64,000 bases of DNA from Plasmopara viticola (taxonomy: Eukaryota > Oomycota > Peronosporomycetes > Peronosporales > Peronosporaceae). Below the pieces are notes generated by a model. That model made no database searches, was not told the DNA's origin, and was given only the letters and a program-made list of their open reading frames with translations. Below, one piece after another: positions 28,301 to 39,901 of the stretch (positions are counted from its first letter, which is position 1; each line of letters opens with the position of its first letter). The position numbers and the translations under genes are program-made. The DNA is taken from NCBI GenBank assembly GCA_001695595.3, contig MBPM02000011.1, forward strand, positions 1,178,001 through 1,242,000, in the 5' to 3' direction.

Positions 28301-28947
28301 TCGTAGCACTTGTTGGTCAACTTTAAGAGTTCACGAGAAGGGTGCTCTTGGTCACATAGTGAGAAGACTGTCACCCCGTGATTATAAGTATGAGCTACAT
28401 TGTGAAACGTTTTAGATCACATTGGGTATTCCATCCAGCACGAGCTCAACGTTTAGTAATTAGTTAATGTGATCAGACCTAGTGTGATACAAACATTTGT
28501 AGCACCTTCACTTGATCTATGTTTGCCTTTGGGTGTATGTCTATCTTGCTATTGAAAACATGGAGGAAAACTTCCAGATACCTACTTAGCTGTGCACGTT
28601 TTACAGTTACTGATACTAAATCCTTTCGTTCGACCTCGTCGTTCCAGACGGCATAAGACTAGCAATTAACAAACCCATATACAAACACCACTTGACTTCC
28701 GTTAAGCATTATCAACGAGCTAAACAAGCTTTAAAACATCTTGTGGTAAACAACAATGAAACAGCAAGAGCTTGTTTGACTCGTACAAAATGAAATATCG
28801 AATGGTAAGGACTTAAACAACTAAGTGGACAACATCGTTGAAAGCTTATAGAATCGATCAGCAAACCCAAAAACGTTTAAAGTGTGGACAATACATATTT
28901 ACAAAAAGCATAGACTGTGACTTGAGATATTATTAAGATTTGGTTGT

Positions 28948-29393
28948 TTATGCAAGAAGCACTAAGAAATCCAGCCAGTCTGGTCTAACCCATAGGCCAT
29001 TGGCCTGAGCACCCAATTCGAAACTCAAGACTTCGTCAACAGAGCAGAAAAAGCGCTCTCGACGACAATAGAATTGTACGGTCAATGTCGCGCTCGTATT
29101 TACGAGTGTTGACTCCATAAGATGTGGCAAAAGTTAATGGACAAGCGACTTCAATCCCTTCTATAGCACCTGGACTCGACACACTGTCCATACAGCAGCT
29201 ATTAATGCATCTCACCCAGCAACAACAGCAATATCAAGCCCAGAGGCAAGCTCAAATGCAAATCAAAAAGCAACAGGCTTTTAAGCTCTGTGAGTTTCTC
29301 GTCGCAACAAGAGACGAGCAAAAGATGGCCGATTATTCTGTTTGTAAAGAAAGGTTTGTCAAAGATATTAAAATTTTACTTTGCAAATAAGCG
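28948..29393 (+). pseudogene. Gag-like remnant of the Gypsy family
   Basis: The frame at 29124-29390 contains DTLSIQQLLMHLTQQQQQYQAQRQ, which corresponds to DTLSMQPLVLYLSQQQ of the other copy. The 180 bp upstream also match the other copy when compared as DNA (both read CRRE/CRRK..F.SVDE in the same antisense frame). The frame ends at a TAA and no nucleocapsid zinc knuckle is seen. It is an inactive gag fragment. Confidence 0.6.
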
Positions 29394-30728
29394 CCACTCG
29401 GTGACTACAGAGTTGTCAGACTTTGCGAAGCTTATCTCAAATACTTTGGGCTAATTCGTGCTTAATAGGACCGTGCCTTTGTAGCGACCGCGAGCGCGTG
29501 AGCATGCGAATACACGCGCGCTGCCCAAACCCTGCTGCGCGCACGTCTCAGGCCTAAACGGTTTGTGTATATTCTTTATAAGCAAATGGCTTAATTTACA
29601 TAGATTAAATATTAAGTATCACTAAGACTTTTTTAAGATCTTTCAAGTGCACCAATAATGCACTGATTTCATTATGAGATTAGCTGAGCACAAAGATATT
29701 GTCTAATCTATCGGGTGCAAGCTTGCTCGGATGACCGCAGCTAATAAGACGCCATTCAGTACATCATGGCTATCAACAAAGCCTTGCGGTATTACGAGCC
29801 AGAAAGTGTACTGGGAGAGCTAACCACCGGTGTCAGAATGTTGTGAAGCTTTGTTATTACATGATAGAAGGATAATTCCGTGGCGCTTAATTTGGGTCGG
29901 TATGGTAACGTCATTTGGCACTTCGAAAGCGTAAGTGATGCAACGATCGTCTGTGTCCTTCTTCATGCATAAGATTTGAGTAAAAACGTTACCGCCTTAA
30001 TAAACATTAATTTCAGATAGTGCACCGGAAGCTCCAATATTGGGCTACAAACTGAGAAAAAAAGGAAGCGCGATGATTGAAGAAGATTATTTCAATTTGC
30101 TAGCAACTCATACCCGAAAGTATAATTAGTAGCTCAAGCTAAGAAAGTAGCTTCTTGACAAGAAATTATTAAGAATACACGAAGAGCTAATCTGGACCGA
30201 CACAACCATTGTCAGTTTAACTGAAGAAGGATGCCACGTGGTTGCGGTGTCACAAGCATCAAGCAGCATTCGATGCCGTTTTTTTGGGAGATGCCCGGAG
30301 CAAATTTTTAAGATGGCTTGAACCACATTTACAACTTTTGTGAACGAAACGAATTCGCCTAAAGCTGCTCTTTAATGCAAAATTACGGCGACACTTAAGA
30401 GCACGTCGTGAGTCACCTGTTGTGTTAGATCAAACTTACCGAGAGAGTCTCTTTGCCATGCGTGAAGCCTCCATATTCTAAATTACATGCTCCTATCGAG
30501 CCGACGTCTGTCATTAGTTTTTAACAAATGTCGCCCGGTACAACGGTGATCATTCTTCACCTCTCATTACCGAATGGCTTGGCTTTTTCTTTTTTTCTCA
30601 GAGTTCTATTTCGTGATTCATCAGAACTAGAAAGGTTATATTTTATCCTTGATTGGTGAAAATTAGCACAACTTAAGCTTTGATGGATGCGTATCTTTTG
30701 TCCACCAGATCATCTTATTTATCATCAT
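29394..30728. other. Gene-poor interval
   Basis: No gene or intact element recognised. A short GC-rich patch rich in CGCG and GCGC lies at about 29484-29555 and differs from the AT-rich surroundings. Confidence 0.45.
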
Positions 30729-30740
30729 AAGCATAGCTTA

Positions 30741-31040
30741 TGATCCTTCCAAGCGCGGGGGCTAAATGCTCGCGCGCTTCGGGCAGGTGCTCTCGGACAT
30801 CTGCAGGTCTCTAACGAGTCTCACCCTCGACGCGACGGTCTCCAGCACCAGGGCGCCACCTGGGCTCTTACCAAGTCAGAATTACACAAAATAATGGAAG
30901 ACCCTCACGGCCTCGGTGCTGGCTGCACTGCCCGCCGAACGAGACCCGACGTATGCGGGCACCACTCTATGCCGTGGACTAGCCATAGAGCCTAGCACGT
31001 GCATAACTTGGCAACGCGATAACGTAATACAATACAATAC
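30741..31040 (+). mobile_element. Short non-autonomous non-LTR retroelement, copy 3
   Basis: A 300-bp element with a perfect 12-bp target duplication, AAGCATAGCTTA (30729-30740 and 31041-31052). It has the same composite structure as copy 1: 5' head, then GGGCGCCACCTGGGCTCTTACC, then the 3' end beginning at ATGGAAGACCC. It lacks about 28 bp at the 5' end and has an ATACAATACAATAC tail. The same internal junction in copies 1 and 3 shows they come from one non-autonomous master rather than from independent deletions. Confidence 0.88.
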
Positions 31041-31052
31041 AAGCATAGCTTA

Positions 31053-32229
31053 GATATATAATGGTCGGACAAGTCAATGAGTCATGCACAATGAGTTCAT
31101 TCGTTTGGTAATTATATCTGGCATCCAATGCTACTATTACAGTCTTTTAAAATGAGAAAAGGTGTACGCTAAACGTTTCCATCCGAGTCGCTCTCGTGTA
31201 CATTTCGTCAACAAAAATGGCAGTAATACTTTTGAGAGAGATCAATTGTTCGTCCTCACTAGAAAAAAATCCCCGTTTTAGTAAAAAGTCCAGAAGCTCC
31301 TTCCAAACCTAGCGGATTTTTATGAAGAGTTGTTTCTTTAGCTTATCTTGCAATGGGAAATACTGCCTCAACTGAGGCATGACACAAAGGCACCTACCAA
31401 GCTATTTAATCAAACGGCCTGGTCGATCGTGGGACAAGCAATTGTCAGCTTGTTTAGCCATTAAAGAAAATAAGCATAGTGCTACATCATCACAGATACA
31501 TCACGACTTGCGATTTCTAAAAATTACCTTGGCCTCCTCTGCGTACTGCATGAGATCGAGTAATGCGCTTGCAGCGACAAAAATTCTTCACCTGCCCTTC
31601 TTCGCATTCGGCTTTCTCCCCTGGCGCTCGCATTTGCTTCATATCATTTCTCCTTCCATAGCACTCGTGTCTGGGGCTTTGCGTATGCGGAGCGACTTTG
31701 ATTAGGATTGCTGTTCCCACTTACAGTAAAACATCCCAAGACCCTGGGCTGGTCCGTAACAATAGCATTAATGTTTCTCTGGAGCAAACTCAGATGGTGC
31801 TGATCCTCCGTCTTATTTGCTAAAGCTGCCACAGCATTATTAACTAAGTCGACCAAATTTAAACGAATCCGTTTTATTACCTCAAGCCTCACGAGATGAT
31901 GGCTCCTGGCGTTCGATAGTCACTTTGCCAGTTACAATACCAATGTAGCTAGAATAATATATCCGAAATTGATATAGTCTTTGTTTAAATTGCACAATCG
32001 GATTAAGTACTGATAAAAAGTATAGGTAGGACCAAAAACATAGCAATGGGAAAATGGAAAGAAATATACCTTTTTCCAACTAAATGAAAAAAATACTCCT
32101 CCAAATCGAAAAAGGATAAAAAAACAAAAAATATACCTAGCAATAAATATTTTTGCAACATGGCAAAAATATACATGTAAAAAATATCAAATGAAGAATT
32201 CAAACCTATAAATAGCAATTTCATCTGCG
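31053..32229. other. Interval upstream of the MULE remnant
   Basis: No conserved protein recognised. The missing N-terminal part of the MULE transposase would be expected here but I cannot detect it; AT-rich, stop-rich sequence dominates. Confidence 0.4.
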
Positions 32230-33402
32230 GGCAGCAAACAAGGATTTCATGCGTTTGCTCCATTTGCACTACGCGGCATGGCACTGGATGGCGCTTTTTT
32301 CAAGAACAAAATTGGAGGTGTGCTGTTGGTGGCGCAATTTAAAAATGGTAGTATTGGGAGTCAGGAAACTGCAGTCGCATTCGTCAGCAGTGAGACTAGA
32401 GCAAATTGGACATGGTTCATCAAATTTCTGTTCCAGTATTTACCTGCACTTCTAGCCTTCGTAGTATCTGATCGTGACAAGATATTAGTGCCAAGAAGAA
32501 AAAAAATGGCAAAGAGATACCACATTTCTTTTGCTTGCATCAACTTATGGAAAATTTCGATCTAAAGCTCAGAAACAAGGCGTTAGAGGAACATGCATAG
32601 CACGTGCACTGACTAGACAATCGTACGAAGCCAAAGAAGAAGACCTAATGAATCTAAATCGCGAGACAGTTAAATGGCTGTCTGACGTTGGCTATGGGTA
32701 GTGATCCATTGCCCATAGTCCATGCTCACGATATGGAATGCTTACTTCCAATAACGTCGAATACGTGAACAACGCGCTGAAAAACATCCGTGAGGTGCCG
32801 GTCTTATATTGGATGATTGCAATTGAACGTTATGTAGGTACGAAGTGGCTCGAATTTGCTGGACATACCAAACAATTGGGCGTGCTTACGTCTTATGCTG
32901 CCAGTTGTATCACTCCAATGTTCAAAGTGTACGAGGAAACAATTTAAGTATATCCAACTTCAACTACATCGTTTGTTGTGTCGGTTCTATTCGGAACAAA
33001 CAAGCAAATGGAGTACGCTGTTGAGGTAAACAATACCAGTGATACGTGCACATACGGTTATGTGAAGAATATGAATGCTCCATGTCGACACCTCACAGCA
33101 GCACTCAGGTATTCAAAACAGCTGTCACGTGCAGAATTGTTATTTGGAGATATGTGGTCAACCAAAACGTATCTACTTGCCCACGATGAAGCACTTGAAG
33201 TGAAACCATTTGTGACAAAAAGTGATCTGAAAAAGAGTGAGCATCTTCCACCAATTTCGTCTAGAAGAAAACCCAAAAAGAACCAAATCGGATCACAGCA
33301 TGCAACATCAGAAGTTGACGCGCCAAAAAGTGATTATTGTTGCGGCAGCTGTGGTCAAGTGGGACACAACAAGTGCCGATGCACCAGTAATGCGCAGCAT
33401 TA
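32230..33402 (+). pseudogene. Broken MULE (Mutator-like) transposase
   Basis: The DDE core begins at 32278 (ALDGAFFKNKIGGVLLVA, with the first catalytic Asp in LDG), followed by ETRANWTWFIKFL and SDRDK with the second Asp. The frame then shifts near 32540: sequence continues in another frame as SKAQKQG...RETVKWLSDVGYG, then a stop at 32699-32701, then TSNNVEYVNNALKNIREVPV (the TSN..E..N motif of MULEs), another stop at 32945, and a SWIM-type zinc finger (C-x-H in NAPCRHLTAA) plus a zinc knuckle CGSCGQVGHNKCRC at the C-terminus. At least one frameshift and two stops inactivate it. No terminal inverted repeats were identified. Confidence 0.88.
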
Positions 33403-33618
33403 GAGTATATTATATCTAGTGAGTTAGGTATATTTGTTTTGTTTTTCAATATTCAATATATTTTTACCTCGTAGGTAGACTTTTTCATTTTGGTGGAAAA
33501 GTGGTGATTCAGGGTAAAATTTCTCCAAAATATTTTTTTTTCCTTTGATTTGAACAAAGGTATATTTTAATCCTAGCCTTTAAGCCAATCAGATTAGTGT
33601 ACGCATTCTCGACTTGAG

Positions 33619-34136
33619 ATGAATCGAATGCGCGAAGAGGAAGAGGATTTAGATGAGAGCTTCCAGCACGCTGACATTCCCAACACATTTCGTGAGCTCC
33701 GCGCCTGCATGACTTGCTCACTTATCAAGACATTTACGCAGTTCTACGACACGGGCTGCGAGAATTGTGCGTTCCTGCAAATGGCCGACAATCGCCAGCG
33801 GGTTGCCGAGTGCACGTCTGCTTACTTTGAAGGGTACACTAACTGCTTGCTTGGCTCAGCTGAAGCGGGCAACATCTGACACGACCTGTGTTTTCGTAAC
33901 AGTATGATCGCGATGATGCAGCCCAAGGAGAGCTGGGTTGCCAAGTGGCAACGTATTGGTGCGTCGCGTCAGAGCCTTTGGAAAATTTAGGAAGTTTAGC
34001 TGACTTTTTTTATTTCGATGCGGACCTAGTTCGCTCTAGTCCAGGGATATATGCTGTATCAGTATCTGGGGAATTACCTGACTCTATTAAGCGCTTTCTC
34101 GAAGACAGGAACATTCCTTACCGCGTGCAGAACTAA
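33619..34136 (+). CDS. SPT4: Transcription elongation factor SPT4 (DSIF small subunit)
   Basis: Predicted 125 aa from three exons, 33619-33833, 33903-33958 and 34030-34136, with GT-AG introns of 69 and 71 nt that keep frame. The four-cysteine zinc finger is present (RACMTC ... GCENC), followed by the family motif LIKTF..F and, after intron 1, PKESWVAKWQRI, then GIYAVSVSGELP. Yeast and human Spt4 are close to 100-120 aa, so the length fits. SPT4 binds the NGN domain of SPT5 to form DSIF, which controls RNA polymerase II processivity and pausing. SPT5 is also in this window (49.8-53.1 kb). A second ATG at 33628 is an alternative start. The upstream flank is a dead MULE transposase ending about 215 bp away. 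Confidence 0.96.
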
Positions 34137-34303
34137 GATGTCAGTACAACAACCCATTAAAACTAGCTATTCATAAGTCTAGAATACATTTTCAAAATCA
34201 TCATTTCTTATAAGAAAAAACGCTTAGAAAATCCATATTATAATACTAATCGTTCATATTTTACTGCCTGGCAGGATTCGCATTTGTCCTCGCTGAGATG
34301 TTG

Positions 34304-37212
34304 TCAACTTTGGACTCGCCTAGTTGACATGAGATTACTTTGCTGTAGCGGTGAGCTCTCTGATCGAAGTGAGGAGGACACGCGAGATAAAGCAGATGCA
34401 GGTCGGGTCAAAAGCGATGAAGTTGCCTTTGTCAAGGTTGGTCTTGATGTAGCGGAAGTGTGAACAAATGATCGTGGGCGTGTCAACGCACTCCCAGATT
34501 TTGCCTTGCTGAAATGAGATCCCAAAGCCTTTTGTTGAGCTAGTCCTGAGGATACTGCTGACAAAGCCATCGAAACCACAGATTGAGGAGAAGGTGCGCA
34601 AACCTTGACACTGCATTCGGAATCATCATTTGCACTAGAGGATTGAAATTGGCGGAGGGGGCTCGATGGCCGGTAATTCATAAAATCGTTATTGCCATGC
34701 CTACTTCTGGGAAGTGGGTACCTAAATGAGGTAATTAAGTCATAATTTGCATCTTGGTCGTCTTGAAGGCTCGATTCCAAAATTGCTTCAGGCGTGTCAT
34801 TATTCATAATCAAAGTATATGTGTCTTCCGATTCGGTGCTTGCGCAAATTTGTAACACCGCCTCGCTTGACTCCGTTGGTGTATACTTCAATATATTTTT
34901 AGACGCGACATCGTGAATCCATTCATCAGAATGAGGGTCGTCGCTTAGAAGAACTTCGAAAACAAGATCTGCGTCGTCTTGCCCTGCGTTAAAAAGTGCG
35001 TGGGATAATCTATCATTTGCTGAAGAAAAAGCTTGCTTTCGCATACAATACTCGACTATGCCAACCTCCTGTAGCGGCAAGTCCGCACGATCTGCCACAT
35101 TGACGCTCGGGTTTACGTGAGCTGCAAAGGCGTGAATAGATTCACAAATGTCTATACAAGCATCTGAGTTCTCGCTTTCTATACACGAAGCAAGTTCGCA
35201 ACTGATAACAGATTTTTCCGATTTCTCGACCAAAGTGTTTACTATCAGTTCGTCAACAGGATCAAACGCGTCATCTAAGCAACCAAGAACAGCAATGTCA
35301 CCAGCTTCCTTTTCCAAAGCGGATTTTGCCTTTATATCGGCGCAACTGATAGCACCACACGAACGACCTGCCGGATCCGCCTTTGAATCTGGTTCTTGCT
35401 CACCTATACGGACGGAAAGAGCACCACCACGAGAGTTTATCGGCCCTTCGCGATTAAAATTATGAGCATCCTCTTCAGCGTCAACACATTGTTCACCCTT
35501 CGATGTACCTGTCGCACACTCGCAAGTGTGGATTGCGTCCTCTTTACTAGAAAGCACATCGTTCAAGTCCACCGAGTGAAGACCACAATCGTTTATAAAA
35601 AACTCTCCTTCACTGGGCGCTGCTTTCAAAACTAATGCATTGTGTCGCTTGTCCCACAGTTGGTAGTCGTCAATCGGCTCAGTGTCTACTTCTACATCAA
35701 TTTTTCCATCATTTGCTGCACAAGGGTGGTCATTGTAAGACGACGCATTTTCGTCAGCATACTCTTCAAGAGGTACATCGTGACATTGATAAATTTCCAT
35801 TTGGAAATTCTGTTCTATTACCTTGTTGTTGGCTAGCGAAAGACCTGGAAAATCAGCATTCGACTCTAGATCTTCCTTTTGAACACAGACAAACTTGGCA
35901 CCGAAACAATTGCTGACCAGATCTCTGCTTATAAGCACATCAATTTTCTCTTCAGCGTCAGCACATTCATCATTACTTTTGAGGTGCGATATATCTGTCG
36001 CACGAACACAAAAATGTATTTTGTCCTTTTTTGTAATAAGCTCATCGTCCTCGTCCATCAAGTTAAATTCACAGTCGATATTGTCAGCTTTTCCTTCATC
36101 AAGCGCTGCTTTTAAAAGTAATTGGTTGTGTCGGTTATCCCACGAATGTTCGTCGTTTATCAGCTTAGTGTCTACTTCTACGTTAAGTTTTATACCATTC
36201 GCTGCACCATAGAAATTGTAAGTCAAAGCACTTCCGTCAGCATACTTTTCGAGAAGTACATCATGACACGGTTCGTCTCGCAATTGATCAAATTTTTCCA
36301 CCACTCTGTCTTTGGCAAGGTAATTTAAAATTGACGTGTTATCGAAAAATTTACTGATAGCAAAATTTTCACAAATGTCGCCGTTCCCATTCTCAGCTAC
36401 GCTTTGATTGCTCACGAAAAAAATCTCGTTTTCTATCCTTTTCGTACGAATAGGGTACTCATCGGGCGCCTTTCGATAAGCCCTAAACGCATCTGTCTGC
36501 CACATATTCCACGCCTCATTAGCACTGCGACAAAGAATCCACAACCGATTTCCACCCTGCGTAGTGGCCCCCACCGCCCCTCTTCGGTCTAGAAGTATTA
36601 AACCCTGCGCTTCCTTTGAAAGGTGCTCTCCTAACGCAATGTGAGTTGCCTCTGGTGATGTACCACTTAATCTAGAAATTGTATGCGAATCTGTGCATAT
36701 GAAGCAGAAAAAAGTTAGCTTTCATTTGTCGCTGATTACCCACCTCGCAAATAACACGTACTAGCGCACTTCTCAACATTCAGCCCCATACAAACAACAG
36801 TTAAGTTCTCCGTTTCGATCCACATATCTTTTAGCCCTGGATATAATAATTTGGTAGGCATATCAGCTTTGGAGATGGGAAGGTTAAAGCTTTCCACCAA
36901 TCCTAAGAACCGCGTCATCTCCTGATGGCCATCATACGACATGGCGGCCAAGTCTGTTACCCCACAACAACTCGGGTAGTCCGTCAGTACTCTTGGAATA
37001 ACCGTCGATGTGTCGTCGGGGAGTGCAGCCATCGTCGCTGCGTCCTGGTAAGCATCGACGGTACTGCCACGCACTTGTAATATCGAAACAAATGGAGCGC
37101 CAGCTCGGCCTTCAGTAATCCGGCTGCGCTCGTTGATGCAGTAGTAAGGTGCTCCGCGAATTCGCGGCTCCGTCTGCTGCAGCAGACTCGGTTGCACACA
37201 AAACCAGCGCAT
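34304..37212 (-). CDS. Acidic 951-aa protein with PH-like N-terminal part and internal duplication
   Basis: Two exons on the minus strand: 37212-36744 and 36690-34304, with a 53-nt GT-AG intron; the reading frame is continuous and gives 951 aa. I do not recognise the family. Residues about 130-225 resemble a split PH-fold: beta-like segments (ENLTVVCMGLN, STCYLRG, AQGLILLDRR), then GNRLWILCRSANEAWNMWQTDAF, which has the look of the last strand and the C-terminal amphipathic helix of PH domains. This is inference. Residues about 297-438 and 458-597 are a diverged tandem duplication sharing CHDV.LE.YAD, ..VEVDT..I and W..RHN...LKAA. The middle is strongly acidic; the last ~130 residues are Ser/Thr/Arg-rich with RPRSFV and RPASALSR-like motifs, probably disordered. 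It converges on SPT4 (167 bp between stop codons). The start is the first ATG in the frame; an upstream exon is possible. Confidence 0.65.
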
Positions 37213-38592
37213 ACAACTTCTCAAGAATTCTTATCCTCTGCCTTTTTAGTAGAATTGTCATCGGTTGGAAATTTATGTTAAAGTACACTAAGCTTAATAA
37301 AGTTAATGTTCAGTGTTGTCGATTGATAGCCTACGTATCATTATACATCTGAATACTAACCAGAAGTTAAACAAATTAGATTGACTCTTGTAAATTTAAG
37401 TCGGAAGAGTTGATGAAAGGTAGTCGATACCAGCGCCCCCAAGTTGAAGCGCAAACGACGATGGAGCTGAAAATGCAAATTGATGTTTTAAGCGCGAAAA
37501 AACGCACGTGTAAATCGAGCAAGTGCGAAATCGTGAATTATTTGTCAAAAAGTGAATATGGATCTTGACCGAAGTTTTGAAACCATTCACCACTAGATGG
37601 TTGAAGCTGTGACTTGGGTCGAGTATGACCACTTGTACGCGGGTGGGTCATCACTTGATATAATTTTTGACACTGAAGACGAATCATCGTCAAAATGTTT
37701 CCTCAGCGCAAAGAGGCGGTGTGTCAAATATTGCTTTGTTGTGGTTAAGCCATAGTGTGCGCAAATTGACGCAGCGAATAGCCTTAAATGGGCGACAGTG
37801 TCGCACCCATGAACTCATTGTACAATTTTGGTGGTTGTATCGAAAATCAAGTCTATTATGCTGAATTCGAAAAACAAGATCACTTTGAGAGGAAAATAGA
37901 TCGCTCTGAAGGTGACGCTGGAAAGACAAGTGATTTGGCTGAAGTTGAATGTCAGGAGCTGAAAGTTGATACGGTGGAAGAGGCGATGGATCTTGGGCTA
38001 TTGGTATTTCTTGATCAGGTTGTTTGAGGCGTGGATGATATCTTGGCCATCAAAAGTCCATATGTGGAATGCGCTGATCATTTATTGAATATATTGCAAA
38101 GTCTTGGTAGTGCTGAGGAACATTAATGCGAGAGGAGATTTTTTTACCACCGCTGTAAGAGGCCGACTCGTTTGGATGAAAGAGCCGATTATGGCGTTAC
38201 GTAATTTTTTTGGTCTGGAGAGCACCATACGCAATGTAGAATGTCGAAAGTATCGAGACACCTTGATAGCAAAAAAAGCACGAGGCTTTACGATGTGGCC
38301 CCGCCAAAGGACGGTTTGCCTTTGCAAAGCAAAGATACGACATTATTACAATTTGGCCGCGTGAGTCATGTTAACACCGGATTCGCACTTTGAAGTTTGA
38401 CCATAATCTTAAAGTGTATAATGTTAATGCACAAGACTACTGAAAAAAGGCAAATTCTGTGTCTTTTACGCTCTGCTGTTCCCGGGTACTTTATGCCTCC
38501 TCGTATCATTTAGACCAAAAAACCGCTATAATGCTTTTTACAGTCTATTTCTGAGTTTGCAGCCATACAAGGTTTATTTCAGGCTCCACATC
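37213..38592. other. Intergenic region, no supported gene
   Basis: Several 60-90-codon frames (for example 37788-38027 and 38104-38364) are acidic or basic but match nothing I recognise and do not join across plausible introns. The promoter of the minus-strand gene starting at 37212 must lie at its left edge. Confidence 0.4.
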
Positions 38593-38870
38593 CATGGCTT
38601 TAACTACGTCTGTGCACATTCAGGAAGATAGGAAAGACTGATCTTTGGCTGGACGACGCCTTCTAAGTCATCATTCGCTTGAATATGACTTATTTGCGTC
38701 TGCGCATGTCTAGAATTATAGCGAAGACTGAACAATGGCTGTACGCCATCTCGGCGCTTAAGATAAGTCACTATTTACCTGGTCATGGCTCTATTGCGCC
38801 TACGAGCGTCGAGAAAGTAGGCCGGGACTAATCTGTGACCGTACAACATCACATCGTTTTAAAAGAGCTC
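38593..38870 (+). repeat. Three diverged tandem repeats of about 85-100 bp
   Basis: Units begin near 38593, 38686 and 38785. Each has an ATG.CT..T core, then a block of the form T.CG(T/C)CT(G/A)(T/C)G..C.T(T/C), then GAAGAC or GGGACT.A, then TGGCTG.ACG.C or TGACCGTACAAC. Identity is modest, so this is an old minisatellite-like array. No coding potential is visible. Confidence 0.5.
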
Positions 38871-39901
38871 ATATTTAATGGGGTACGGCCAGCTGGGACC
38901 AATTTAGCTAGACTCTTACGCTTCCAACTTGTCTTCTTCTTAATTTGTCTATAGTGCACCTGTCTCAATTCCATTTGCTCTTGACTCATATCGCGAGATA
39001 ACAATTTCGTACCAGCTTCTTCCCTTTCTACACGATGTAAACTGAAGATCCATTTTTTAATAATTGCAAGAGAAAAAGCTTGTGCCAAAGTTGCGCGCCA
39101 TTCTAGTCATGATGGTCCACGTCACCTACGCATTGCTACTACAGCCACACTGCAATCAAATTTGTCGTGTGACTATTTGACCGACCCCTTTGCCCTCGTC
39201 TGTTGGTGTGTTTAATATTGTCGCCATCATGTAATTTAGTTTGATATCGCGCCTTGTAGAATTTGTAAAGCTCATCGGATTTTTCTACATCCTGTTTTTG
39301 CTGTGTGCAAGATGCTGTGTAACTTCACCACAATTTATGTAGTCAATCTACACGCGTGAACTTAAAATTCGCTAGAAATAAACCAATTTACTGACTACAA
39401 GTGCGACTGAGTCACAGAGCAAATGCCAATCGTCAGAATATGGATGTGTACATAGATTGCAATTAAAGACTGATTTATTAAGTGTGATTTTGGCCATCGC
39501 TCGGCTTTCTGAGCTCACGCCTTCTCCAAGCAAATAGCTACGGTAGCTCCGCTACTCTCCGAAAGTGCGGTATTAAACGCGGCTTCGACGCTCTGGATCC
39601 CGCCGCCACTGCTTGAAGTAGAATGCACTCTTAAACCAGCCCAGCACGCAAATGTGCTTTATCTAAGATTGTTCTCGCTGCGGCGGCATTAGACTAAAGA
39701 GAGAAGACGGACGAGATTGCGTCTCTTGATGAAAGGTCGTTAAGCCATCCATGTCAATCGCTTTAGAATGTGCGCTGTATGAATATTTATTCTACTTTTG
39801 TAAAACTTTGTGGTTTTCTTTCGGAGAGCATTTTATTTGATAGGTTCAAATAAGTGAATTTTTTAATCGACGAATATTGTGAAATTTCCCTTGCCAACAC
39901 T
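38871..39901. other. Intergenic region upstream of the TXNL4B-like gene
   Basis: No conserved coding sequence. The right end must contain the promoter of the gene starting at 39902; no clear motif was recognised. Confidence 0.4.

Larger units (their letters stand above)
27754..29393 (+). mobile_element. Second, truncated copy of the Gypsy family, plus strand
   Basis: A plus-oriented LTR (27754-28300) is followed by about 650 bp and then a gag-like stretch (28948-29393) homologous to the gag of the minus-strand element at 12.1-17.7 kb. Distances from LTR start to gag are similar in the two copies (about 1.05 and 1.2 kb). No pol follows, so the copy is truncated or decayed after gag. Confidence 0.7.
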
